From Pseudomonas asturiensis (GTDB taxonomy: Bacteria > Pseudomonadota > Gammaproteobacteria > Pseudomonadales > Pseudomonadaceae): a DNA stretch of 64,000 nt. Positions within the stretch are counted from its first letter, which is position 1. Each line of letters begins with the position of its first letter. The notes beneath the pieces were generated by a model. That model searched no databases and was not told the DNA's origin. It saw only the letters and a list, made by a program, of their open reading frames with translations. The stretch is taken from contig NZ_FRDA01000012.1 in NCBI RefSeq assembly GCF_900143095.1, positions 116,281 to 180,280 of the forward strand, in the 5' to 3' direction. The translations under genes and the position numbers were made by a program. Positions 44,468 to 53,116 of the stretch are shown piece by piece.

Positions 44468-45991
44468 ATGACCGTGATCAAGCAAGACGACCTGATTCAG
44501 AGCGTTGCAGACGCACTGCAATTCATTTCCTACTACCACCCCGTGGATTTCATCCAGGCCATGCACGAGGCGTATCTGCGTGAAGAGTCGCCTGCGGCCC
44601 GCGACTCCATCGCCCAGATCCTGATCAACTCGCGCATGTGCGCGACCGGTCATCGCCCGATCTGCCAGGACACCGGCATCGTCACCGTTTTCGTGCGCGT
44701 CGGCATGGATGTACGTTGGGACGGCGCCACCATGGGCCTGGACGACATGATCAACGAAGGCGTGCGTCGCGCCTACAACCTGCCTGAAAACGTACTGCGT
44801 GCCTCGATCCTGGCCGACCCGGCCGGTGCTCGCAAGAACACCAAGGACAACACTCCAGCGGTCATCCACTACTCCATCGTCCCGGGCAACACCGTGGAAG
44901 TGGACGTAGCAGCCAAGGGCGGCGGTTCGGAAAACAAATCGAAGATGGCGATGCTCAACCCGTCCGACTCGATCGTCGACTGGGTCCTGAAAACCGTACC
45001 GACCATGGGCGCGGGCTGGTGCCCACCGGGTATGCTTGGCATCGGCATTGGCGGTACTGCCGAGAAGGCAGCGGTCATGGCCAAGGAAGTGTTGATGGAG
45101 TCCATCGACATTCATGAACTCAAGGCCCGCGGCCCGCAGAACCGTATCGAAGAGATGCGCCTGGAGCTGTTCGAGAAGGTCAACCAACTGGGTATCGGCG
45201 CTCAGGGCCTGGGCGGTTTGACCACCGTACTCGACGTCAAGATCATGGATTACCCGACCCACGCGGCCTCGCTGCCGGTGTGCATGATCCCCAACTGCGC
45301 CGCCACCCGCCACGCGCACTTCGTGCTCGACGGCACGGGCCCGGCTTCGCTGGAAGCGCCACCGCTGGACGCCTACCCGGAAATCGTCTGGGAAGCCGGC
45401 CCATCGGCGCGCCGCGTCAACCTCGATACCCTGACCCCGGAAGAAGTGCAGAGCTGGAAGCCGGGCGAAACCGTCCTGCTCAACGGCAAGATGCTCACCG
45501 GCCGCGACGCTGCGCACAAGCGCATGGTCGAAATGCTCAACAAGGGCGAAACCCTGCCGGTCGACCTCAAGGGTCGCTTCATCTACTACGTCGGTCCGGT
45601 CGATCCGGTGCGCGAAGAAGTCGTTGGCCCGGCAGGTCCGACCACTGCCACGCGCATGGACAAGTTCACCCGTCAGATCCTCGACCAGACCGGCCTGCTG
45701 GGCATGATCGGCAAATCCGAGCGCGGCCCGACCGCTATCGAAGCCATTCGTGACCACAAAGCCGTCTACCTCATGGCCGTCGGCGGCGCCGCCTACCTCG
45801 TCGCCCAGGCGATCAAGAAATCCAAGGTCGTTGCCTTTGCCGAACTGGGCATGGAAGCGATCTACGAGTTCGAGGTCAAGGACATGCCGGTGACCGTTGC
45901 GGTCGACAGCAACGGCGAGTCGGTTCACATCACAGGCCCCGCGATCTGGCAGAAGAAGATCAGCGACAGCCTGGCGGTGGAAGTGCAGTAA
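44468..45991 (+). CDS. fumA: Class I fumarate hydratase (4Fe-4S)
   Basis: This 507-residue class I fumarase interconverts fumarate and malate in the TCA cycle. Cluster-ligand cysteines are in HRPICQDTGIV, in MIPNCAATRHAHF and in the region between. GGGSENKSKMAML and the C-terminal beta domain (AAYLVAQAIKKSK) complete the fold. AGAGGAG precedes the ATG. It has an own transcript, with a hairpin just after the stop. The oxygen-labile cluster makes it the iron-replete isozyme. Confidence 0.92.
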   Translation: MTVIKQDDLIQSVADALQFISYYHPVDFIQAMHEAYLREESPAARDSIAQILINSRMCATGHRPICQDTGIVTVFVRVGMDVRWDGATMGLDDMINEGVRRAYNLPENVLRASILADPAGARKNTKDNTPAVIHYSIVPGNTVEVDVAAKGGGSENKSKMAMLNPSDSIVDWVLKTVPTMGAGWCPPGMLGIGIGGTAEKAAVMAKEVLMESIDIHELKARGPQNRIEEMRLELFEKVNQLGIGAQGLGGLTTVLDVKIMDYPTHAASLPVCMIPNCAATRHAHFVLDGTGPASLEAPPLDAYPEIVWEAGPSARRVNLDTLTPEEVQSWKPGETVLLNGKMLTGRDAAHKRMVEMLNKGETLPVDLKGRFIYYVGPVDPVREEVVGPAGPTTATRMDKFTRQILDQTGLLGMIGKSERGPTAIEAIRDHKAVYLMAVGGAAYLVAQAIKKSKVVAFAELGMEAIYEFEVKDMPVTVAVDSNGESVHITGPAIWQKKISDSLAVEVQ

Positions 45992-46004
45992 TCACTGATG
46001 CACG

Positions 46005-46033
46005 TGTCAGGCCCGTAGTCATAGGGCCTGACA
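46005..46033. terminator. Hairpin downstream of the fumarase gene
   Basis: A perfect 10-bp stem, TGTCAGGCCC (46005-46014) with GGGCCTGACA (46024-46033), starts 14 bases past the stop. It lacks a T run and may work as a transcript-stabilising end. Confidence 0.45.
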
Positions 46034-46124
46034 GCTGGCTGATGCGCAATTTTTGCCTCAGGCCCGGCATGCGCCAGGTCACGAAAATTCAGGCCCCAGC
46101 GCTCGGGCCCAGATCACTAACCCT

Positions 46125-46751
46125 TCATTTCAGTTTGACGGCCAGCGCCGACGCCTCGGCCAGCGCAGCCGTGAAATTGGCCTCTGCCGTCGCCGGATCC
46201 GCGAGGGTCGCTTCCGACACCACCGCGTCGATGGCCGGGATACCGACCATGCGGGCCCAGGTTTTGAGATACGCGACCTGGTGATCGAAGTCCTCCGTGG
46301 GGAAGTCCTCTCCAAGCGCCACGCCACGCGAAGCGAACACCACCACCTGTTTGCCTTTGAGCAAACCGCGCATGCCCTGGGCGTCGAAATCGAACAGCAC
46401 CCCGCGCTGCGACACGGCGTCGATCAAGTGCTTCAGGCGATATGGAATCCCGAAATTCCACATCGGCACATTGAAGACGATCACATCGGCACGGTGGAAA
46501 CGCTCACCCAGTGCGTGGATCTGCTTCCACACCGCCTGCTGCTCAGCGCTCATTTGCAGACCTTGCAGGTCCGCGTACTTGGCATTCAGAGCCGGGCCGT
46601 CGAAGGGCAACAGATCCGTTGTCCATACGTCCAGAACATCCACCGTGGTGTCGGCATGAAGCGAGGTCAGGGTCTGGAGGTAGCATGCGGCCAGTTTGAG
46701 AGAAGCAGACCGCTCCCCGCGTGGTGAGCTGGCGATGTGAAGGATATGCAT
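46125..46751 (-). CDS. azoR: FMN-dependent NADH-azoreductase
   Basis: This 208-residue flavodoxin-like reductase has the FMN phosphate loop ASSPRGERSASLKLA, the FMN-ring segment VPMWNFGIPYRLKHLIDA, and FASRGVALG. It reduces azo dyes and quinones with NADH by two-electron transfer, helping thiol-stress tolerance. It is a single gene. Several AzoR paralogues exist in pseudomonads, so the isoform cannot be named. Confidence 0.9.
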   Translation of the reverse strand: MHILHIASSPRGERSASLKLAACYLQTLTSLHADTTVDVLDVWTTDLLPFDGPALNAKYADLQGLQMSAEQQAVWKQIHALGERFHRADVIVFNVPMWNFGIPYRLKHLIDAVSQRGVLFDFDAQGMRGLLKGKQVVVFASRGVALGEDFPTEDFDHQVAYLKTWARMVGIPAIDAVVSEATLADPATAEANFTAALAEASALAVKLK

Positions 46752-47137
46752 TGAATTCGTTCCTATGGGGCTGGCCGTAAAAGCGATTCAATTTAGTCCA
46801 TCAGGCTGAGGCTGATGTTCCCGGTATGTGGGTGGGTTGAGGGGTGGAGTTGCGTCCAGTCGTAGGACTTTCAGGCCATGTCCCTGGACAGGAGTGGGTG
46901 CTTGTGGCCGATTTCTGCCCTGTCCGAATGTCAGCTATGGGTCGGTTGCAGCCCTTTAGGAGGGGCAGTAATCGGCCAGAAGCAGACGCTGGACAGGACA
47001 GCTACCCAACCTCGACCAGATTCTAATTCGATCTTCTGAATCGCCGTACTGCCGAGGTTTGGTTATCAGTCGCTGGCGAATGCACATGTTTTGAGGGAAG
47101 ATTTTGTGCTTTAGATATTAGCCGCCAAGGAACGGAC
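46752..47137. other. Intergenic region with a palindromic dispersed element
   Basis: No gene is supported here. The region carries the element ending ATCGGCCAGAAGCAGACG (46971-46988), identical over 18 bases to one at 48444-48461. A GGCCGATTTCTGCC-type counterpart lies about 70 bp before it. Confidence 0.5.
46903..46988. repeat. Palindromic intergenic element, copy A
   Basis: The right arm ATCGGCCAGAAGCAGACG is at 46971-46988. The left arm is degenerate (GTGGCCGATTTCTGCC). It has the same arm as copy C. Confidence 0.6.
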
Positions 47138-47653
47138 ATGGCACTGACCAGCAAGATCACTCCTTACAACCCCACTTGGCCCGCCCGCTTTCTGGCAGAC
47201 AAGTCACTCATCGCTTCGGCCTTTGGCGATGAACTGATTGCCATACAACACGTTGGAAGCACCTCTGTTCCAAGGCTCGCTGCGAAGCCCGAGATCGATG
47301 TGCTCATCGAGGTTCACGATCATCGCAATGCCTCGGCGCGGGACGAGGTGTTGATGGGTCTGGGATATGTACGAGGAAGTGATCTATCGGAAGGGCATCA
47401 TTTCTATCGGCGTAATGTGGATGGGATTCGCACGCACAAGCTCCACGCTTGTACCCGTGGCCACCTTACGATCACACAGATGCTGGGGTTCAGAGATTTG
47501 CTTAGGCGCGATGCCTCGATCCGCCAGCAGTATGAAGCGCTGAAGCTTCAGTTGGAGTCGAGCAATACTGGTGGGATGGCTGAGTATCTGGAGAAAAAGT
47601 CTCCGTTTATTATCGCGGCGCTACTTCATGCCGGAATATCCATTCCTGAATGA
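47138..47653 (+). CDS. GrpB/UPF0157-family protein
   Basis: This 171-residue protein starts MALTSKITPYNPTWPARF and contains the GrpB core IQHVGSTSVPRLAAKPEIDVLI, with the GS and DxD features of the nucleotidyltransferase-like fold. AAGGA lies close before the ATG. Family members often have no known function; some are fused to dephospho-CoA kinase. It is flanked by palindromic repeats, and its codon use is less biased than that of the core genes, in keeping with an accessory location. Confidence 0.85.
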   Translation: MALTSKITPYNPTWPARFLADKSLIASAFGDELIAIQHVGSTSVPRLAAKPEIDVLIEVHDHRNASARDEVLMGLGYVRGSDLSEGHHFYRRNVDGIRTHKLHACTRGHLTITQMLGFRDLLRRDASIRQQYEALKLQLESSNTGGMAEYLEKKSPFIIAALLHAGISIPE

Positions 47654-47685
47654 CCGATGGGTCGGTGAGCGACCCCGGTATCAAA

Positions 47686-47744
47686 TGTCCGCTTTGGGTC
47701 GAAAGCAGCCGGTCGTGGCTGACCGATTTCGACCCAAAGCTGCC
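47686..47744. repeat. Palindromic intergenic element, copy B
   Basis: The arm TGTCCGCTTTGGGTCGAAAG at 47686-47705 pairs imperfectly with CGATTTCGACCCAAAGCTGC at 47724-47743. It is the same style as copies A and C but with a GGGTCG core. Confidence 0.6.
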
Positions 47745-47849
47745 GGTCAGATCCCGTGGATGTCGGACAAATAGCCCAAACGCCTACGCATTCCCAGGCT
47801 GATATTTGAGAGGGTAAACTGAGCACCGTTCCATCTGTGTGGTACCGAT

Positions 47850-48335
47850 ATGGACATCAATCTACTGACCGAATCCATGCTTGGCCACTGGCGTGCTCCC
47901 TCGGGTGTCTGGCAATGCGAATTCCAGTTCGGCAGCCGATTGATTTACGTCCAGCACCACAATGACGAGCCACCTTACGCCAGGCTCGCCGCTGCGCAAC
48001 GCGCGGTCAAGGCTACGTGGGATGATTTGCCCCAGGCACTGACGTTTGCCGAACAGCACTGTAAAGCACAGATGCCCGAACTGATGCGGTTGTACGAAAC
48101 CCACATGCCGTGGGAATCTCCGTTATTCGTGTACTCGATCCACTTCGATCTCGACAAACCTTACCCTAGCTATACCATTTCCAAGAACCCTGACTTCGAT
48201 TGGGATCGCATCCTGATCGACGAAGATGAACTGTGCCAGGAACACAGTGTTTGCATGGAGCAATATGAGCCAAAGGATAACTTTTGGGTTTACGTCAGGC
48301 GCTTGGGGTTTCAGCAATTCGAGCTTGGGGATTAG
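47850..48335 (+). CDS. Hypothetical protein, 161 residues
   Basis: This acidic cytoplasmic-looking protein starts MDINLLTESMLGHWRAPSG. Aromatic- and acid-rich segments follow (YETHMPWESPLFVYSIHFDL, then WDRILIDEDELCQEH). There is no signal peptide or membrane segment. The general look (acidic, beta-rich, single small gene in an accessory tract) resembles orphan immunity or antitoxin-like proteins, but I do not recognise the family. This is only an impression. Confidence 0.6.
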   Translation: MDINLLTESMLGHWRAPSGVWQCEFQFGSRLIYVQHHNDEPPYARLAAAQRAVKATWDDLPQALTFAEQHCKAQMPELMRLYETHMPWESPLFVYSIHFDLDKPYPSYTISKNPDFDWDRILIDEDELCQEHSVCMEQYEPKDNFWVYVRRLGFQQFELGD

Positions 48336-48668
48336 CTTGGCAATCAACTATGGATACCCACCAGCCCCTGAATCATCGCTGATTAAGTAGACACTGGAGA
48401 GCGTCCGCTTCTGGCCGCTTCCCGACGTACACGAAGGGCTGAAATCGGCCAGAAGCAGACGTTCACAACGGCCTGTTTTTTTCAAATTGGCGTCTACGAA
48501 ACCAGGGTCCACTCACTTCAAGCCTCGAACCAAAAACAAACAGAATCAGGCTGACCCTGCCTGGCCTTCAGCCTCTCAGGTTTCGCGGCATTCGGTTATG
48601 GATCAGCCTCTTTACCAAGCATGAGCATGCACTAAAATCATTCTCACGGGATCTGAACACGCCTCATC
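48336..48668. other. Intergenic region holding palindromic element C
   Basis: Apart from the palindromic element at 48402-48461, nothing is seen except the upstream region of the SDR gene. No promoter stands out. Confidence 0.4.
48402..48461. repeat. Palindromic intergenic element, copy C
   Basis: The left arm CGTCCGCTTCTGGCCG (48402-48417) and right arm ATCGGCCAGAAGCAGACG (48444-48461) are inverted copies that would form a hairpin of about 15 bp with a 26-nt loop. Confidence 0.7.
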
Positions 48669-49508
48669 ATGGAAATGTCATCACTTATGGAAAATAAACT
48701 AGTTTCCAAGACAGCGGTCGTCACCGGCGCGGCTCAAGGCATAGGTGCCGCCATTGCAAAGCTCTTTGTGCAAGAAGGTTGCTTCGTTTACATCACTGAT
48801 ATTAACGACGACCTTGGTAATGCGTTTGCAGGTTCGCTGGGTGATCGCGCCTGTTTTATACGTCTGGATGTCCGGCGTGAAGAGGATTGGCAACGATTGG
48901 CCGCGCAGATTTCAAATCAAGGCCGGAGTTGGAATATTCTCGTGAATAACGCGGGCATCACCGGATTCGAGAATGGCACTAAGCAGCATGACCCTGAAAA
49001 TGCAAAGCTGGAAGATTGGCGTTCGGTGCATGAAACCAATCTCGACGGTGTATTCCTCGGATGCAAATACGCCATTCGCTCGATGCGCCAGTCAGGAGCC
49101 GGTTCCATCGTCAACATTTCCTCTCGCTCAGGCCTGGTTGGAATTCCAGGTGCCGCAGCGTACGCGTCGTCCAAAGCTGCCGTTCGCAATCACACTAAAA
49201 CGGTGGCGCTTTACTGCGCCGAGCAAGGACTGAGCGTTAGATGCAACTCAATTCATCCGGCGGCCATCCTTACCCCCATGTGGGAACCCATGTTAGGTAG
49301 CGATGCCGGTCGTGAAGAGCGAATGGCCGCGCTGGTTCGAGACACTCCGCTCAGACGATTCGGAATGCCTGAAGAAGTGGCCGCTCTGGCCTTGTTGCTC
49401 GCGTCGGACGACGCCACTTACATCACGGGTAGTGAGTTCAACATTGATGGCGGTCTATTGGCTGGGACGACTGCGACTCCGGCAGTCCTGGACGACAGCG
49501 AAACCTAG
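48669..49508 (+). CDS. Short-chain dehydrogenase/reductase
   Basis: This 279-residue classical SDR has the cofactor motif TGAAQGIGAAIA, NNAGI in the beta-4 region, the catalytic Ser in IVNISSRSG, and YASSKAA with the Tyr and Lys. An Asp after beta-2 (YITDIND) favours NAD over NADP. In-frame starts are at 48669, 48675 and 48687, with no clear ribosome site for any; MENKLVSKTAVVTG at 48687 is a credible shorter start. It stands alone; the substrate is unknown. Confidence 0.85.
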   Translation: MEMSSLMENKLVSKTAVVTGAAQGIGAAIAKLFVQEGCFVYITDINDDLGNAFAGSLGDRACFIRLDVRREEDWQRLAAQISNQGRSWNILVNNAGITGFENGTKQHDPENAKLEDWRSVHETNLDGVFLGCKYAIRSMRQSGAGSIVNISSRSGLVGIPGAAAYASSKAAVRNHTKTVALYCAEQGLSVRCNSIHPAAILTPMWEPMLGSDAGREERMAALVRDTPLRRFGMPEEVAALALLLASDDATYITGSEFNIDGGLLAGTTATPAVLDDSET

Positions 49509-49739
49509 GGCATTAAGATCGCGCCTGCGAAAGACAGTTTTTGGTCGATTACTGCCTATCGTGAAGGACAGCTTTCGACCGGATTCTGTTAAAAACAATG
49601 GTAATTTCAGGCTGGAAGAAGTCGACCTTGGCCCTCACTTCAGAACCTGTTCATCACGTTGCGTGGCTTCAGGCTCTGCGTTGATCGTTGCAGCTTGGTT
49701 GATAGGTTAATGTGAGTTTTTTGCTGGTAGCGGGCTTAT
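49509..49739. other. Intergenic region next to the transposase remnant
   Basis: No gene is supported. The part 49525-49590 (AAAGACAGTTTTTGGTCGATTA..GACAGCTTTCGACC) is another imperfect palindrome in the style of elements A-C. The remnant of an insertion sequence begins beyond it. Confidence 0.35.
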
Positions 49740-50216
49740 CTATCCCGTGTTCGGCGGACCTTGTGAGGTCAGTTTCGCCAGTAGCCTTAGATTCTGTACC
49801 GCAGCCGCCAAAGTGAATTCGTCGGTTGCACCGGTCATTCCTCCTAGTCGCAACCGATCCAGTTTCCGGACTAGCTTGATGTGAGCGAACAACATCTCGA
49901 CCTTCTTGCGTTCGTGGCGAGAGCACACGCATTGAGGTGTCTTTGCGATGCGGCACGCGACATCGCACGCCGCTTCATGGACGCTGCGTGCGTTTTTTCG
50001 AGACGATGTGTTCGGGCAGCAGCGATCTTTCATTGAGCATGTAGCGCAGTCGGTTTGCCGGGATCTAAAGATGATGTTGTCGGCTTTCGTGACATGTGAG
50101 CGCCGGCCGTCGACACAATGTTGCCGCACGCCAGGCAGGAGACCTGATTTTCCAACAGAATCGGCCATTTTCATCCGGCCGCCACAGCCAGAACTCGGCC
50201 CAACGCGGCCGGTCAA
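49740..50216 (-). pseudogene. Remnant of an IS1182-type transposase
   Basis: The readable C-terminal part has the family-like HVTKADNIIFRSRQTDCATC, CCPNTSSRKNARS, RHERKKVEMLFAHIKLVRKL, and FTLAAAVQNLRLLAKLTSQG. The N-terminal half with the first catalytic acids is missing, and residues 1-45 of the open frame look scrambled. The remaining frame runs for only 158 codons, against about 450 in a full transposase. Frame and terminal inverted repeats are lost. It marks an old insertion in the accessory tract. Confidence 0.75.
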
Positions 50217-50318
50217 TCAAGGGATGGACTGAACAACTGTTCAAGTGAAAAGCAATGGCATCAGGTCGGATGCGTTTGGGTCTATAGTCTCGTCTCTCGA
50301 ACATGGGAAGAATTTGAA

Positions 50319-50783
50319 ATGAACGTGTCGTCTTCGACCTCGCCGCCAAGGTATGTCGCCCTGCTGGGCTATGGCGGCTTGCTGCCGTTTATGGGGCTCG
50401 CGCTGCTTATCCTTACTTATCCAGAATATCGACCGCTTTGGGCTGCGGCATTGGTCAACTATGGCGCTGTGATCCTGAGTTTCATTGGCGCCTTGCACTG
50501 GGGCTTCGCCATGTCAGTACAAGGCATGAGTGCCAGACTGCGCCGCGACCGGTTTATATGGAGCGTGATCCCGGCTCTTATTGCCTGGCTCAGCACATTA
50601 CTGCCCATGCCATTGGGTTGCTCGCTGTTGATCGTCGGATTCGTTGTCCACTTCTGGCAAGACAGACAGTGGGTCAGGGTTGTGAGCCTGCACGCCTGGT
50701 ACCTGCCAATGCGATTACGCCTGACAACGGTGGCTAGCGTTTGCCTGCTTATAGGTGCAATCGCTGTAGCAATGTATTCGTGA
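50319..50783 (+). CDS. DUF3429 inner-membrane protein
   Basis: This 154-residue protein has five probable membrane segments. The DUF3429 start (YVALLGYGGLLPFMGLALLI) is clear, followed by VNYGAVILSFIGALHWGFAM and the basic end WYLPMRLRLTTVASVCLLIG. The ATG is preceded by GGAAG. Function is unknown; relatives occur widely in proteobacteria. A REPIN follows about 110 bp downstream. Confidence 0.8.
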   Translation: MNVSSSTSPPRYVALLGYGGLLPFMGLALLILTYPEYRPLWAAALVNYGAVILSFIGALHWGFAMSVQGMSARLRRDRFIWSVIPALIAWLSTLLPMPLGCSLLIVGFVVHFWQDRQWVRVVSLHAWYLPMRLRLTTVASVCLLIGAIAVAMYS

Positions 50784-50896
50784 CATTGAATCGCGCAGCA
50801 GGAAATGTTCATGGGCAAGTTCACAGCGGTCACAAGGCTGAGCCGTCGGTAAAAGAGCTCGACCGCACCTGACCGGCCGGGAACACACCATCCCTT

Positions 50897-50982
50897 GTGG
50901 GAGGCGGCTTGCCGGCGATGCGATCTACCAGCCAACCTTGCAATGACTCGCCTGACGCCATCGCCGGCAAGCCGCCTTCCAC
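50897..50982. repeat. REPIN, second copy of the GGCGGCTTGCCGGCGAT type
   Basis: The left arm at 50897-50919 starts GTGGGAGGCGGCTTGCCGGC. Its inverse ATCGCCGGCAAGCCGCCTTC lies at 50960-50979 and runs on to 50982. The element is 86 bp, almost the same length as the one at 43217-43298. Confidence 0.9.
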
Positions 50983-51110
50983 CGTTTCGGGTTCGCCGCA
51001 GCAACGATGCCGCCAGGAAAATCAGGGGCTCGGTTTACTGGGCCTTGCTCTGGATCATGCTCCGGTTGATGGGGTTGCGGCGATTATGGAGCGGGGGCGT
51101 GGCGTGCACG

Positions 51111-52271
51111 TCAGACCTGCCCCAGGATGGCGGTCACGGCATTGATGATCCGTTGCACTTGGGCATCGCTCAATGCCGGGCTCAACGGCAGGCTGACGGT
51201 GCGCTGGCCAATGGCGCTGGCGTGGGGCGTGTCCTCGGGTCGCCAGCCCAGGTGATCCTGATAGTAAGGGTGCGCGGGCAGCGCCAGATAGTGAACACCG
51301 ACCCCGATCCCGACGGCGGTCATGCGCCTGATAAAAACGTCACGGCTGACGGGGCTGTGGGTGGCGTCGATCTGCAACGTAAACAGGTGATAGGCGTGGC
51401 GCACGTAGCCGGGTGGCTCGGCGGGCAGAATAACCGGCAAATCCGCTAACGCTTCGCGGTAGCGATTCCAGATGGTTTTCCGACGCTCCCAGCCATCGTT
51501 GACCCGCGCAAGCTGGTGCACGCCAATCGCCGCTTGCATGTCCATCATGTTGTATTTGAAACCGGCCTCGACCACTTGGTAGTGTTCGTAGCCTTCATCC
51601 GAGAAGCGTTTCCAGGCATCGCGGGTCATGCCGTGCAAGGCCAACATCCGCATGCGCCGGGCCTGTGCGATGTTGCGGGACAACACCATGCCGCCCTCGC
51701 CGGTTGTGATATTTTTCGTGGCATAGAAACTGAAACAACCAAAATCGCCCAGCGTGCCCGTAGCCCTTCCGCGATAGGTGGCTTCTACAGCATGCGCGCA
51801 GTCCTCGATCACGGTTAAACGATGGTCGCGAGCGATCGCAAGAATCTCGTCCATGGCGCAAGGCAGCCCGGCGAAGTGCACCGGCATCAGCGCCTTGGTG
51901 CGCGGCGTGATGCGCGCGGCAATGCCAGACGGATCGATGTTCATGGTCTGCGGGTCCACGTCCACCAGTACCGGGGTGGCGCCGGTGTGCAAAATCGCGT
52001 TAGCGGTCGCGCAGAACGTCAGTGGGGTAGTCAAGACCTCGTCACCCGGACCGACTCCCGCTGCCAGCAGGCTGAGGTGCAACGCGGCCGTGCATGAGTT
52101 GACCGCCACAGTCTGCTCGGCGTCCATCCCTTTGAACGCGGCGAAGCGCTCTTCGAATTCCTTGACCTTGGGGCCAGTGCCCAGCCATCCGGAACGCATC
52201 GTCGTGATGACATCGAGGATCTCTTCCTCGCCGATGTCAGGTGCGCCAAAGACGATAAAATCCTGGCTCAT
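51111..52271 (-). CDS. DegT/DnrJ/EryC1/StrS sugar aminotransferase
   Basis: This 386-residue PLP enzyme is of the perosamine/viosamine synthase type. It has RSGWLGTGPKVKEFEERFAA, the substrate loop NSCTAALHLSL, and VIEDCAHAVEATYRGR with the PLP Asp. The Schiff-base Lys lies in GCFSFYATKNITTGEGGM. It would convert a nucleotide-linked 4-keto-6-deoxy sugar to the 4-amino sugar. It is the last gene of a four-gene operon, overlapping the preceding stop (ATGA). No dehydratase for making the 4-keto sugar lies nearby, so that donor must come from elsewhere in the genome. Confidence 0.9.
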   Translation of the reverse strand: MSQDFIVFGAPDIGEEEILDVITTMRSGWLGTGPKVKEFEERFAAFKGMDAEQTVAVNSCTAALHLSLLAAGVGPGDEVLTTPLTFCATANAILHTGATPVLVDVDPQTMNIDPSGIAARITPRTKALMPVHFAGLPCAMDEILAIARDHRLTVIEDCAHAVEATYRGRATGTLGDFGCFSFYATKNITTGEGGMVLSRNIAQARRMRMLALHGMTRDAWKRFSDEGYEHYQVVEAGFKYNMMDMQAAIGVHQLARVNDGWERRKTIWNRYREALADLPVILPAEPPGYVRHAYHLFTLQIDATHSPVSRDVFIRRMTAVGIGVGVHYLALPAHPYYQDHLGWRPEDTPHASAIGQRTVSLPLSPALSDAQVQRIINAVTAILGQV

Positions 52272-53116
52272 GAGGTCATCCCCAGACGATCTCTGATCGC
52301 CGTTGTGGACAACAGCGGGCGCTCCAGCAGATGCGCCTGAGCGATGACCCGCTCGATCAGTCGTGTGTTGCTGGCCAGAACCGTCCGTTGCTGGTCGAAC
52401 CAGAGATTGTCTTCAAGCCCCACGCGTACCCCATCGGCGGCAAGCAGGCCCAGCCCGTTGGCGGCCAGCTGGAAGCGGCCAAGTCCGGCCACACCGACGA
52501 TGCAGTCGTGAGGCAAGGCCGCCAGAATTGCCGCGAGTTGTAGAAGATCCGCTTGCGCACCGGCGACGTTGCCCAACAGCACGTTGACGTACAGCGGTGG
52601 CTTGAGCAGGCCTTCTTTGAGCAGCACCGCGGCGAAGTTGGCCATGCCTGCGTCGAACACTTCAAGCTCCGGCTTGATGCCGTTTGCCGCCATGCGTTCT
52701 GCGAGCTGGCGGATAGTATCCGGGGCGTTGACGCTGGCCGACTGCGCGAAGTTGAGCGAACTCAAGGTGAGGCTGGCCATGTCCGGTTTGGCCAAGCCAT
52801 CCAGTTCCAGCACGCGCGAGCGCGACTGGAAACCAGCGTCCTGGCGCCCGCTGGTGGTCACCCCGACGATCAATTCCCGACCGCCCGGCAAGGCACGAAT
52901 AGCCTCCACCAAACGGCCGTACGGCGCGGGGTCAGCGGTCTGTATGCCCGCATCGTCACGAGCGTGCAAGTGCACCATCTGCACGCCCAGCGCCAAGGCT
53001 TGGGCGACATCGGCCAGGATTTCTTCATGATGTAATGGCACGTGGCTGTTCATAGCCTTGGTCGGCATTACGCCAGTGCACGCCAGATTGATGAAATACG
53101 GCTTGCCGACCTGCAT
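52268..53116 (-). CDS. BKACE-family beta-keto acid cleavage enzyme
   Basis: This 282-residue TIM-barrel protein belongs to the DUF849/3-keto-5-aminohexanoate cleavage family. It opens YFINLACTGVMPTKAMN, holds the metal pair of histidines in MVHLHARDDAG, and has LEVFDAGMANF and RVGLEDNLWF with the conserved Glu. BKACE enzymes condense a beta-keto acid with acetyl-CoA, releasing acetoacetate and a new acyl-CoA. Its place between a NeuD-like acyltransferase and a sugar aminotransferase is unusual. It might supply the acyl-CoA for sugar acylation, but that is inference. Start and stop overlap or abut the neighbours. Confidence 0.85.
   Translation of the reverse strand: MQVGKPYFINLACTGVMPTKAMNSHVPLHHEEILADVAQALALGVQMVHLHARDDAGIQTADPAPYGRLVEAIRALPGGRELIVGVTTSGRQDAGFQSRSRVLELDGLAKPDMASLTLSSLNFAQSASVNAPDTIRQLAERMAANGIKPELEVFDAGMANFAAVLLKEGLLKPPLYVNVLLGNVAGAQADLLQLAAILAALPHDCIVGVAGLGRFQLAANGLGLLAADGVRVGLEDNLWFDQQRTVLASNTRLIERVIAQAHLLERPLLSTTAIRDRLGMTS

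Noticed and set aside
44378..45928. 516-codon antisense frame over the fumarase gene
   Set aside because: Same effect of GC-rich codon use; the fumarase on the plus strand is unmistakable.
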